In this document: positions 29,576 through 40,720 of the stretch, piece after piece | How the letters are laid out: every line of letters starts with the position of its first letter | Position numbering within the stretch: the first letter of the stretch is position 1 | NCBI GenBank assembly: GCA_013339765.2 | Contig: CM023448.1 | Span: 28,410,242-28,474,241 of the forward strand | Source of the DNA: Haemaphysalis longicornis | Lineage: Eukaryota; Arthropoda; Arachnida; Ixodida; Ixodidae | Reading direction: 5' to 3' | DNA: 64,000 bases | Translations under genes and position numbers: made by a program | Notes under the pieces: model-generated | Told to the model about the DNA's origin: nothing | What the model saw: only the letters and a program-made list of their open reading frames with translations | The model's database searches: none

Positions 29576-31521
29576 CAAATACCCATACCAAAAGATATGG
29601 CAGATACGCACGCATAGACTGACAATACAGCCACGTTTGACAGTTGATTCCACGCGCGACCGTTTTCCCCCCTTCCCTCTCCTCCGTAGTGTTGTTTCCC
29701 AATAGTGTTTTTTTTTTTTCGCCGTTAGCCACAATATTGCATCCTCTGCCGCAGCTCTTGCTTGAAGTGCCGCACTTTTCGTACGTGGCGGCAAAACCCA
29801 CCCACGTTAGCCATTACTACACCCCCACAAACAGTACTCATCCCCAGAATCACGCAAGTAAAGGCCAGCTGCGAACACGCAGCTGTCGCATTTGATAAGC
29901 GGCGTTGCCTTATCGTTAGGTGACGGGACGTGGGTAAGATCATGCAACTCCTTGCAACAGAGATGGACTGGAGACGCGCATTTGAGAAACGGAAGTCTCG
30001 CTGAGCGATAGCCTGGCGAAAAACCTCCGACCTCGCGAGGACGCGCGAAATACGACACACGGTTTCAGCCCCACCATATTTCCCAAATACAACGCCCCAC
30101 GAATCCTCGGCGTATCCCTCACGTAGCGTACGGTGCATCGAACCGCGAAGCGGCCCGATCTCGGAGGGACGCCGCCCGTGAGACTCCCTCGGCGATCCCG
30201 GCTGCGCCCATCTTATCGCACGGCGCCCGCACACTCCGGGCCGAGATATGGACGACCGGTGCCACGATGCAGTCGATCTCCCCGACGCGATCCAAGAACG
30301 AGAGATATGGTGGAAACACCCTGTGTGCCACGCCTGGCAACAAACACGGGGTGCTGCAGCGACGGCAAAGGATAACGGACAAGTGCCCCTTCCCCGCCCC
30401 CTGCAGAGCAAACGTACTCGACGGAATCAAGTGCCGTCGCGGCAATCTTTACTACTTCCCGATACCGCCTCTCTGGGAGACACCCGAACGGAACGCTTGC
30501 TGGTACGGCATCACGTTCGCATTCTCCATGCGGCAACCAGAGCACTGAAGCGCTCTTAGTGACCTCGTTTTTGTAGCTATAATGATTATCACGTGATCGC
30601 GCCAGAAGAGGGCAACTTAATGAAGTCGTCTTGCTGTTTTTGTTCCCTTCACCATGACGGTCATGGCACAATTTTTCGCAAGTTCCCCTCCGGCTACAAT
30701 GCCTATAGCTTCGTGTTGTCCCCACATTCACTTGCATCGACCGTTATGCTTTGTTCAACTTTAATAGTTTTTTTCTTCTCCCAGGCGGCTTGTTCGTACA
30801 GTAACGTTACTACGCGCGTACGCCGACGGCTTAATATCAACACTGCTGTCACAATTTGTAGCGCTTGACTGCACGCACAAATAAGTATATTTTCGCGTAC
30901 GCTTCTGCACCCACGTACGTCGTATACCGTTTACCTGTAGATTCTCTCGCCGTTTTGCACAGCTTGCTTGAGGGAACCGCTGTTGCACTGCTTTCACTGC
31001 TACTACAGCTTGGCAGTGGTGCGATGACCGCTTAGGCTATGTTCAGACTACCGACGCAAAAGCCATATCGTAATCTATGGACGGAAAAAAAAAAAAAAAG
31101 AACACGACATGTCACGCAATTCAGTTGCTGAGGCGTGAAATGACGTAATTCTTTACAGTTATTACAACAGTTGCGGAAACAGTCGGAACCCGACCTTAGC
31201 TATGCAAAACAGCGCGCCAACGGCCCGCAAGCGCAGAAAGTACGAACGCTTATCTCACCCGAACCCCCCCTCCTCTCCGAAACACTGACTACGATAACGG
31301 CGCTTCTTCGTTCGCTCGACACGACGCACAGCATGCTGTCATCACGTAGTGATGTCGCTTTCGCCAATCAACAATGCAGCAGGCACGTGAGTAAGTGATG
31401 ACCATGGCGTTGCGCATTGTTGCCAGCACAAATCGAACAGCGAAACGTGTGCGCGTAAAGTACAATTCAGAGAAAACTACACTGCGACCAAGGGAGTCAT
31501 AGTTACTCCCGCCCGAGACAG
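29576..31521. other. GC-rich unassigned block and flanks
   Basis: 29,900-30,550 is GC- and CpG-rich with long overlapping ORFs in several frames, the longest 228 codons on the minus strand. None has recognisable domains, and overlapping ORFs are expected in GC-rich DNA. A relative of the TTA-flanked MITE end (GTTCAGACTACCGACGC) lies at about 31040. Confidence 0.4.
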
Positions 31522-31748
31522 TTGATTGATTGTGGGGTTTAACGCACCGACGCAACGCAGGCGATGAGGCGCGCCGTAGTGGAGGGCTCCGGATTAATTT
31601 TGACCACCTGGGGATCTTTATGGTGCGCCGAAATCTCGTACACACGGACGTTTTTTGCTTTTCGCCTCCATCAGAAAAGCGGCCGCCGCGGCCGGGAATC
31701 GAACCCGCGACCTCTCGCTCAGCAGCTCAGCGCGGCGAAAACGCCACT
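31522..31748 (-). mobile_element. Ruka SINE, minus orientation
   Basis: Short GATT tail, GTGGGGTTTAACGC, the GTAGTGGAGGGCTCCGG block, ATTTTGACCACCTGGGG, then GCTTTTCGCCTCCATC and a perfect B box (GGTTCGATTCC on the minus strand, 31695-31705). The A-box side is degraded. Confidence 0.8.
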
Positions 31749-32289
31749 GGACGTTCCTCGGTGACAACTCATTATATTCGCAACAAACAAGAAAGTCAAC
31801 ATTACTGGAATACGACGCGTAAGTCAATCATTTATTTTAAATACCAAAAATACATTAATGTATTCATCAATCCCTAAATGAATGACAAACATCTAGATTC
31901 TTTCACTGTGAGCCGAACGAAACGTCGTCGAATCATCGCGAGACAAAAAAACAGAAAGCAAAGACACGGTAAAGTGGAATCGGACTTTTTGGTAGAAAAA
32001 ATTACTCGCCCATAGTGATGCCTCATTGGAACGCGAAACTAACCTTTCCAGTGCCAAAGAGCATACAGAGGAACCCCGTTCATACATTTTCACCGGACCG
32101 GGAAAACAAAACGCAACCACCAGGAAAACGCAGCAGTAAGGAAAACTTCGAAAATGAACTAAAACAGCGTAGCTTTGACTCGCAAACATGTATTTCTGCA
32201 ACTTTGGCTTTCGAACCTTAACTATATACACGAGACTGTAGGATTGCCGCTTTTTGCGATCAACACCACGCGTGGCAATGCAAGGTAGC

Positions 32290-32370
32290 TCGGCTCTCTT
32301 CCGCGCTGGCTGCGTTTAGTACGTCAAGCTTTTCCTGAAGGGAAAGTGCCTCCCGTTTTCGCGACCCCAT
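32290..32370 (-). pseudogene. CENP-B/pogo-type HTH fragment
   Basis: The segment MGSRKREALSLQEKLDVLNA resembles the N-terminal DNA-binding helix-turn-helix of pogo/Tigger transposases and CENP-B-like proteins. It stops soon after, with no downstream transposase. Probably a transposon relic. Confidence 0.4.
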
Positions 32371-32540
32371 CAGTGCACGACAGCGTTCGTGGTTGCAAAC
32401 CTTGTCGAACGGTGTTCTCAAAGCTTGAAGCACACGATGACGACGAGAGCGCATGCTGCTCTTGTGGTGGTGCTCCGAACTGAAACTTCCGTTGTAAGCG
32501 CAGTGATTACGGTGATAGCATAGAGTAACAGGAGCATCTA

Positions 32541-32854
32541 TACTCGGTTACAACTCAAGAACGGCACCACCTCATGTAGTGTATCACTCCGCCAAAGCGC
32601 CGGACCCGTGACGTCAGTGCGCGCGCGTTTGAAAGGGGTTTGCTATGAATGCGTGATATCGTCTGCCTTGTCTCACGCAGTTTGTTTGTCGTCACTGGAG
32701 TCGTTTATAAGCATGTTAAAAATCACGGGAACGGCTCACGCCATGTTCAAAATATTCCAGTAACGCCCTACTTGCGCCGCGCGGAGCAACATCCGTCTAC
32801 GTTGATAAGGCACAGCGGCAACTTCCGGTGCCGTTCTTAAGTTGTCACCGAGTA
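32541..32854. mobile_element. TA-flanked MITE with 28-bp TIR
   Basis: TACTCGGTTACAACTC then AAGAACGGCACC at the left is mirrored at 32825-32854 with two differences. TA lies outside both ends (32539-32540, 32855-32856). 314 bp, no transposase. Confidence 0.65.
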
Positions 32855-32856
32855 TA

Positions 32857-33697
32857 GTGCACGGTGACCAATCACACCCTCCTGCGGCTTCATGCAGTCA
32901 GTTCCGTAGCCAAGCCCGCGGTCGAGGCTCGTGAACGCCAAAATGGCGGTCCGCGCATGTTGCCTGGGCAGCTTCGGAGTGTCAGATTGCGACGCATGAT
33001 CCGGGAACGTACTCTGAGCCACGACGTAACAGTGAGGATTTTAATTCATGGGACTCTATGTGAGCTGCGCCGGGACTAGACAAAACGTAGCAGCACTCAG
33101 GAACGTAAGAGAGGGGTTCTAGTGTATTCGGTGTTGACAACGCCTACGTGAATAGTCGGTCGGCTTCCCCACCAAACGCGCGTGCCCGAGGAGAAGCCGA
33201 CACGAAGGGTGGTTCTCAATCTTTGCGCAAGCGAAGCAAAAACGAAGGGGAAAAGAAGCGCGAATTGTACATTTCGGTATCAAAAAAACTGTGGTTGATT
33301 CCTCTGTCACAGGAATCGGTAAAACGAGAAGTGAAGTGTGCAGCGAAATCTGCAGCTGAGCATGATTGGCGGGTCGGCGGCTGTCTTGTGGGTGTGCTTG
33401 GCGAGCGACGTCCTGCTGGCGGGTCGCTTCGGCAAAGCTGTACTGGCCTCATTATCCGTGACGGTTATGACGTTAGTGAAATCTTGCTGCATCCCGGCAT
33501 AAAACACGTTCGTGTTGAAATATAAAACCCTAAAACGAACAACCAAAACTATAACGTACTCTTTTGTTCTTAAAGGTTGCTTCCACGCAAGAAGACCCTA
33601 TGTGCAGGGGTGCACCCTTCGCAGGCCGCTTGCTTCGTTGTACTGGCGTCCTTTCCGTAACGGATGTGACGTCAGTGAAATGTTTGTGCATACCGGA
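32857..33697. repeat. Unassigned region with a diverged tandem duplication
   Basis: About 33425-33520 and 33630-33700 (continued after the nested element at 34081) are diverged direct copies: TGTACTGGC..., GACGTNAGTGAAAT, GCAT.CCGG.ATA, AAACAC.TTCGTGTT. The second copy is split by the palindromic element 33701-34077. Confidence 0.55.
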
Positions 33698-33700
33698 ATA

Positions 33701-34077
33701 GGTGACCGGTAAAAAGCGCAAAGGCTCATGGGTGCATTGTATTCTCCCGCGGAGAGCCGCCACTTCCGGTTCTGGAGCTCTCCTGGCCTCCCGTATACAC
33801 GCCATCGGCTTTCACGCGCGTGTGTGCTTGTTGCTTATCTGTTTCCACCGGGGAAAAAAACGCTCATGCATCTGGAATTCCATAAATAACAACGATTGAC
33901 CATAGTAGGGCTTTATCTGACAGGCAAGCACCCTGTGACAAACAAACAACACTCACACACGCGCCTGACAGCCGCCGGCGCACGCAGGCGTACGGGAGGG
34001 CAGGAGAGATCTCGAACCGGAAGTGGCAATAGCAGACGACGTACCCATCCGCCTTTGCGCTTTTTTACCGGTCACCT
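33701..34077. mobile_element. Palindromic GGTGACCGGT element, copy 1
   Basis: Inverted arms of about 100 bp, starting GGTGACCGGTAAAAAGCGCA and ending in its complement. Flanked by ATA on both sides (33698-33700, 34078-34080). The empty site is visible in the neighbouring tandem copy (GGCATAAAAC near 33498), supporting a 3-bp ATA duplication. 377 bp, no ORF. Confidence 0.75.
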
Positions 34078-34909
34078 ATAAAACACTTTCGTGTTAAAAA
34101 CTCAACGTCTAATCTCAAAGTTCACCGTGCAACTCGTGAGCAAACGCTTAAGAAAACGGAACTGGCGATACGGAACCTCGGGGACATCCGCGGAGCTGAT
34201 GCATGAATCGTTCCTGTAAACACAGCTGTTCAGTTAACGCTACTGGGCAGTTCGAGTAAACCACCACGTTGGCGTCGTCTTCCGCCAGGCTTGCAAAAGG
34301 CGCGAGTGTCAGCATTCGAATAACAACGCAAACGGCATTCAGCAGCGGCGACCCGTGCGGCCGCTATGGACGGTGATTCACTCCGGACATTCTGCGGAAC
34401 GACACAGCTTCCGCTTGAACATCTCTTACAAAACAAAACAAAATAGTGTATTCTTATCGTTCCTCGCACAACGCTGACGTGTTCTTCATTAGAAGCACAG
34501 GTGTGGCGCCCAAGTGAGGCAAACAGAGCAACCGCGCGACGACTGGCAGTTTAACGACCTGCTGCCACGAGCGATGTCCTGCAGGCGCGTCTTGGAGCGA
34601 GTCAGCGCGTCGTTGTCAACGCGGGCTTACACAGGTGCCGCGAACGTTGTCCCCGCGAATGCGCTTGTGAGCACAACAACCTGCCCCCCTTAACCCCCTG
34701 AAGCGACGCGCACGCACAAGCGTACACAGTCATACAGGCATATCGAAACCGCTATACCCGAAATATTGATTTGTCCCAAGTGCTGCGTTAACCCCACTGC
34801 AAGGCATTCCGAGCAATTCATCTTCGCTTTTAACGAAGCATCGCTTACAACAACAGGATTATTCTGCTTCTGCTCCGAAGACTTTGCAATAGCGAGAGTT
34901 CACCGTGTA

Positions 34910-35150
34910 TGCGTGCGTGCATGCATACATACATACATACATACATACATACATACATACATACATACATACATACATAAATGCATGCATGCATGCATGA
35001 ATGTATGCATGTGTAGGTATGTGTATGCATGCATGTGTATGTATGTATGTATGTATGTGTATGCATGCATATATGCATGTATGTAAGAATGTGTGTATGT
35101 ATGTATGCATGTATGTATGTATGTACGCATACATACATACATACATGTAT
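34910..35150. repeat. (ATAC)n/(TATG)n microsatellite block
   Basis: Long tetranucleotide arrays, first TACA units, then interrupted GTATGCAT/TATG units. The Tyr/Met/His-rich ORFs here are translation artefacts of the repeat. Confidence 0.9.
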
Positions 35151-35290
35151 CGCACCAGACCGGTATTCTGGAGGTCGTGGGTTCGGATCCCACCCGGCGG
35201 GCATTTTTTCACCACTTTCTTTCGACTAAAAAAATTCTTCATCTCTTTCTATGACCCACCACAACCTCCCCTTTGCTTTCCGAGGTTTTC
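35151..35290 (+). mobile_element. tRNA-derived SINE fragment
   Basis: TATCGCACCAGACC..., GGAGGTCGTGGGTTCGGATC, then CCACCCGGCGGGCA looks like the 3' half of a tRNA with a near-consensus B box (GGTTCGGATCC). It is followed by a non-tRNA body. The 5' half has been replaced by microsatellite, so it is not a functional tRNA gene. Confidence 0.5.
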
Positions 35291-35356
35291 TTGACTGCCA
35301 ACCCTTATTTTCTCTCTTATTTCACGGAGCCCCTCATTTCCCATTTTCTGATTCGC

Positions 35357-35440
35357 TACATACATACATACATACATACATACATACATACATACATACA
35401 TACATACTTTACATACTACATACATACATACATACATACG
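35357..35440. repeat. (TACA)n microsatellite
   Basis: Tetranucleotide array with one interruption near 35409. Confidence 0.9.
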
Positions 35441-35820
35441 GACGTACGGACGTACGTACAGTAAGCCATCGTTATGAAGAAGTCTCCCTGTTCTAATTCC
35501 AGCTTTATTCGAAGTGTTCCACAATCCCAACGTGTGCATGCATAAAGAGCACATCAATCATCATCGCTTTTAATAAAACACCGCTTCCAGCTACGTCAGT
35601 TTCCCGTCATTGCGGCCTCCAACCGTTTGTGCGCATTTACAAAAACTGCAGTCTCTCACGCGTAAATCCGCGGGTTTTGATATCACCGCGGACATCGCAG
35701 TGCGCAGGCGTGACTATAAGACGCGCAACAACCTTCCATTCCGTCCCTTCTCTTCCCAATTTCCCTGGCGAAAGGTGCAAGAAGCCCGGCTTTGTTAATC
35801 CTCTGAACATTGTTAAAATG

Positions 35821-35838
35821 CCCCCCCCCCCCCCCCCC
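35821..35838. repeat. Poly-C tract
   Basis: An uninterrupted run of 18 C. Confidence 0.85.
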
Positions 35839-36128
35839 GTTATTTCAGGGAACAATTCGCACATCCACATTCCGTCGTTCGCTCAAAATGAAAGCGAATT
35901 TCCGGTAACTGGAAAACGAAGGCCCCATTTTGCAGGAAACGACGTCCGTGTTTCCGCAACAACCTCGCACGCGAAAAAGAGCACAGCAGCGATTGCGCAC
36001 AGCTAGCGCGGAGACTCGGGCCTGCATCCTCCGATAGGCCGGGTGCGTCCTTGGGGGCTTTGCGGGGGGTAACGCTTCCGCACCAGCTTTTTCTCAACGG
36101 CACGGTGCTGATCGAACTAATAGACATA

Positions 36129-36818
36129 CCCGTGTCACACGTACACGAAAAATGACATCAAGTTTTTCAGGCCTTAAGATACCGAATGAAATTAATTGGG
36201 CGGGCCGTGCTACACGCGAAAACGCAAAGGCATTAAATGTGTTAGGCATGATGGTGATCACGACCAAAAAGGGAAATTCACTCATATTTTAGAAGTCTTA
36301 ACGTAGAGAAAAACGCCTTACAAGGGTGATTTTTTTTTTCTTTTGTGAAAGAAAACGTTATGAGAACGTGTTTTCTTAAAAATGGTGTGAGCCGTTGCTA
36401 AAAGTGGCTCCAGCAGCTGCCGTCGCCTGCCAGCGGTAGCCGCCAAATCCGAAAAATTAAACACGACGAGCAAATACGACGTTTGCCTTTTGCAGCTGTT
36501 TTAGTGAACTTCGTCTTCTTCAAACTTCGCCCCCAAGAGCGCACAAGAAATCGTCTTATTTCGCGGTTCAGATACGTTTCCGCGTCAACACTCCGGTGGC
36601 GAGAGTTACGCTGGTTTCATTTGGTGCTCATCGCGTTCGAGAGTAGGCAGGTTTAAGGCGTTCGCGAAGGTGAATGAGTTGTGCGGAACTCCTTAAACCG
36701 AAAATGACATAACAGCGAATGGAATTAGATTTTTTGCGTGTAGCAGCGAATTAGTGGCAGTAAAACTTAAGGCATTAAGCACTTAATGTCATTTATCGTG
36801 TACGTGTGGCACGTGCAG
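36129..36818. mobile_element. TA-flanked MITE, AATGnCATT family, copy 1
   Basis: TA at 36127-36128 and 36819-36820. TIR core CACACGTACACG followed inward by AATGACAT at both ends. 690 bp. The right half also carries CATTAAGCACTTAATGTCAT. No ORF of note. Confidence 0.7.
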
Positions 36819-37020
36819 TATATAGCGCGTTCGAAAACAAGCCAGCAGACTGCGCAAGTCGACGCTCAACGTATCGCTTTAAACATATTTCGCCAATTTC
36901 CCAGTCGCTATGCGTTAGTGCGAAGCTCTTACTGTCGCGACTGGTCTCAGCCAACGCCCCTCGGCCAGCTTTTATTATAAATGTGCGCACCGTATGTGCC
37001 TGGCCGTAGCCAGAATTTTT

Positions 37021-37095
37021 TAAGTGCGAATGCACTTTATAAGCGACCCCAAACCATCCACCGCCGGCGTCGGCGGCGTCGGCGTCCGCAGTGCT
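37021..37095. repeat. GC-rich GCCGGCGTCGGCGGCGTCGG repeat, fragment 1
   Basis: An inverted relative of 52499-52590. Both contain GGAGCACTGCGGACGCCGAC and GCCGGCGGTGGATGG in the same order when oriented alike. Probably the end of an unnamed transposon. Confidence 0.5.
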
Positions 37096-38858
37096 CCTCT
37101 ATTGGCGGTGAGATCTTTGAGTGGCGCCCCCTGGCTCTGACGTCGGCTTAGGGATTCGCGCCGCTGTCTGCTACACTCCGCTTGTGAGGGGCAACAGTGC
37201 CCTGGGCTAGAAATCGCCCGCTTCGTTGCTGTAGTGCGTTAAAAAGCGTATTCTAGCGACTCAGTTATTTTGCCAACTTCTGACGCATCTGAATAATTTG
37301 AAGCTGTATCCCCCACAAGTTTGCAACACACGAAGAGATAGAGAACAACTTTCTTCAGAGTATCGGTCAGAAGATCGTGTGTAACTCGTCCTTTCTTGCT
37401 TATTCGCGAGGATCAGCGATCAGAGCTTCTCGATAAGTATTCAAAATGCGTAGGCTTCCCTGCAGTATTTTTGAGATGCTCCTATGAAGACTCAACAGTC
37501 TAATACTACGTACCAAGCAGCGGCCTCTACACGCTCATCGCACAGAAGGAAATAAAGCGGCTTTCTTGTGTTTCTTTCGTTGTTGTCTTGTATCGGATTA
37601 ATGTTTCATGCTTTTTTTTTTCTGTCCGACGCATTAATTTTTCTGCTCCGTCACCAACTTCTTATTAGGAGGTTTCGGGATGTTTGGGAGCCTCACAAAG
37701 GTCGTGTAGATATTTCCTTCATTTTGTGTGGCATACATTCCCTTCTTCACAAATTGGCTTTCATTACGGCTGCGTGCAAGAAGGTGCGTATCCGCAGCGT
37801 CTTTGTTTATTCACATGCAAATAAAATGAGACGGTTTGTGCTACGCCACCGCGATCGCGCCCTAAACGACGTGGTCCCAAGAACTCGAAGGCGGCTTTTG
37901 TGCTCCGAATTTCTATCGTAATTATATCGTTATCATAACGAACTGACTCTCACCTCGAACAATGATGACATGATTACGGTGTTGAAGGCATGATATACTC
38001 GCTAACTAACGTAATAAATAGTATACCTGCATATATTATAAGACTCGAAACCGAAGAAGAATTCCAAGTAGCTCTTTATTGCTTTTGAACCCTTCCAGGC
38101 GCGAAGAACAAATCCTATTCTACTCGGGATGGCGTTCTATGATTTGAAGAAAATTACTTTTACTCTCTTGTCCTGGACTGAGGACCCGGCCCACTAACCA
38201 GATCGATTTAATTGTTAAACAAAGTTTTCCCCTCCTCCCCTTACTCCTCCTCCTCTTCTTGAGTGCAGTTTTCCTATAACGCATATCCGAATATCTGGAA
38301 CATATGGCTGTGCAAAATGTTCCGAAATATCCCTCCAGGTCTTAACAAACATATATCTGTTACTATAAATTTAACGAAGACGTGACTCGTTTTGCTCAAT
38401 AAACCTCCATACTGGTTAGATGCCTGGTATAGAATCAGCACGCGCGTATATACACACTGGAACTCAACCTACAGTTTTTGCAGTCTATAGTGCATGTCGG
38501 CAAACTTTCATGCCTTGACAACGTAAAGTGATGTGACAAAACGCGTCTGAGCGTTCGGCAAGGTTGCAAAAACTGTTTTACCTTACATATGATTACCGGG
38601 AATCGTGATGCCTTCTGCCAAAGCCGACAGCCCTGAAGGCCTAGAATTTGTTTTGGTCTTGTATTCTCTCTGTTGTCGGTTACTAGCAGCTGACTCGAAA
38701 GATTGCTTAATACAGAAGCTGACGCCTAGCTCCGACTCTTCGCGCTCCGCACAGGACCGGCTTCGCAAGGAATGGGGTGGCGCCGGCAATGTTTCTCCCG
38801 TAGCGGTATCCAAAACTATACTTTAATTGACACCATGAGCTAGTGTATGCGATTTTAA
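37096..38858. other. No gene recognised
   Basis: Mixed unique sequence without coding similarity or clear repeats. Confidence 0.4.
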
Positions 38859-38860
38859 TA

Positions 38861-39444
38861 CCCCAGCCACACGGCAAATTTAATGCCATTCCCATGAAAT
38901 GTAATTCGTTCGACAATTAATGCCATGTTCTTGACGCGCTGCTACACGGCCAAAATTAATGAGATTTGAAAATGATGGTAGTTGCGATGATAAAAACTGG
39001 CGTAGACAAAATATTTTAATAAGAACTTCAATATTTGCGAAAACTGAACTAAAACAGGTTAAATACTTTTACTGCACTTTTAAATGCAATTTAAGCACTT
39101 GAAGAATGCAGTTTTTGAATGCACTCTAAGCTGGCGCCGGCTGAGGCTGGCCTGGTAGCGAGACTGGCAGTTTCATTTCTTACAAGTCTATTCGGCTCAT
39201 TTCATATGAATAAATAAATGACTAAAATTGTCCGCATGTAAAAATATTGTAATGCTATTGACGCTTCTAGTAATCTGTTTTCGACATAATACATTGGCTG
39301 GCAGAACGCAGTTGAATTGGTATTTGGCCCCTAATGTCATTTTAATCGAATGTCATCATATTTCCTCGTGCAGCAGCAAACAAATGTCATTTTGAACGAA
39401 TGATATTCGATGGGAATGACATTATATTTGCCGTGTGGCAGGGG
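38861..39444. mobile_element. TA-flanked MITE, AATGnCATT family, copy 2
   Basis: TA on both sides (38859-38860, 39445-39446). Left end CCCCAGCCACACGGCAAAT and right end its complement with one difference in that stretch. AATGCCATT, AATGACATT and AATGTCATT motifs cluster near both ends. 584 bp. Confidence 0.75.
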
Positions 39445-39646
39445 TATAAGTCTATTATTATGATAAAAACTCACACTCCAATTCTGGTGCGGACAAGCAT
39501 CAGACGTTGACCGAGCGCAAAGAAACAGCAGGGAGAGCAATCCTGAGTGAAGCAGACGACAAATGCGAGGATCCCTAAGCTGACGTCACGGAGGCGCGCT
39601 TCGCAGCGCCGCCTGTGTTCGCGCTCACCGCCAATAAAGAAAAGAA

Positions 39647-39995
39647 ACAGCATCCGGCGCCAGGTTCCGATCCGCGGACTTTGCGGCCGCAGCGCGACGC
39701 TCTACCGACCAAGCCACGGACGCGACGTGATAACAGCGTTAGTGACGCGCCTTATATCTTTAACGCATTCAAACTACGTCGTCAGCGGCGTGCGTTGGCG
39801 ACTCAGCGGCGTTATAGCGGCTTGATAACTGCGTGGTGTACACGTGATACTACAAACCCGATGGAAGAGATGGAAGAGAAGGCGGCGAGGCGGTGGGCTG
39901 CGGGGGCCGAGCGCAAGCGCCGCAAGCGGGCCGACAACCGTGCATTCGCACTTTCACATTCTCCCCCTCGGGGAAATGCGGGGGAATTTTTTCCT
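39647..39995 (-). mobile_element. tRNA-headed repeat, copy A
   Basis: About 350 bp shared, inverted, with 52146-52500. On the minus strand the head reads GTGGCTTGGTCGGTAGAGCG with a degenerate A box, then a B-box-like GGATCGGAACC (39663-39673). The shared body (GATATAAGGCGCGTC..., ATCACGTGTACACCACGC, GTGCGAATGCACGGTTG) continues to CCCCGAGG near 39970. Confidence 0.7.
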
Positions 39996-40058
39996 GAGAG
40001 TTTTGAGTTATAGCAAAGGAAAAGTTTTGAACGCTACTACTCACGCGCTGCCTGAAAA

Positions 40059-40079
40059 AAAAAAAAAAAAAAAAAGAGG
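40059..40079. repeat. Poly-A tract
   Basis: A run of about 21 A. Confidence 0.8.
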
Positions 40080-40439
40080 AAAAAGCTCGGATATGTGTTA
40101 GTACCCCTCCGCCTTCACCCCGGTTACGTCCGTATAGGCGTGCGCAAAGTAGACGAACCTGGGAGTTTGTCTAGCCATGGTCTTTACAATTGTACTTCCT
40201 GCTTACAGTCTCCGCAGAGAAATTGGCGAAGGAGCTGTTGCAGCCGAAGACGTCGGGGCTTCCGTACCGAGATATCTCTTGTAATTTAAACCGCCGTAAA
40301 ACACACGCGCGTATATTAATGGGGCCCCTGGGCCCTTTCATTACGTCTTTTTATGCGTCGAAAACAACAACCCGGGAAAGTTCGCTCCCATACTTTACAA
40401 CCTTCACGTTACATCCCGAAGGACTGAATCCTACGAGGG

Positions 40440-40720
40440 GGCTTCCACTCGGAAATCTTATCCGTATCCTAACCGGCCCACCGCGCTTTTGGGTCTCGGG
40501 CCAACCCCTTTTTCCCCTTGCCAAATCTGAAAGGTTTTTTTGAAAAAGGGTCCCCTAAATCCTAGGGGTTTTCCCCCGCGTTGCCGCCCAAAAAAAAACC
40601 TTAATTTTGCTTTGGTCAGGGGCCCACTCCTGCGGCTTGCCAAATAAATAGGTTTTTTGAAGGGCCCCCCACCGGGAGCCCCCCGGATACCACACCCAAC
40701 AACCTTAAATTTTCTTTATT
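40440..40720. other. Homopolymer-rich block, probable low-quality sequence
   Basis: Dense doubled and tripled bases (CCCC, TTTTTT, GGGG, AAAAAAAA) with no repeat structure, unlike the flanks. This resembles the end of a poor Sanger trace more than biological sequence. Confidence 0.5.

Noticed and set aside
29725..30411. 228-codon minus-strand ORF, the longest in the window
   Set aside because: No domain, membrane or signal pattern. It overlaps other long ORFs in GC-rich DNA and has Arg/Ser/Cys-rich composition typical of random frames.
35151..35205. A functional tRNA gene
   Set aside because: Only the 3' half resembles tRNA. The A box and 5' acceptor arm are missing.
34766..35242. Several Tyr/Met/His-rich ORFs
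   Set aside because: Direct translations of tetranucleotide microsatellites.
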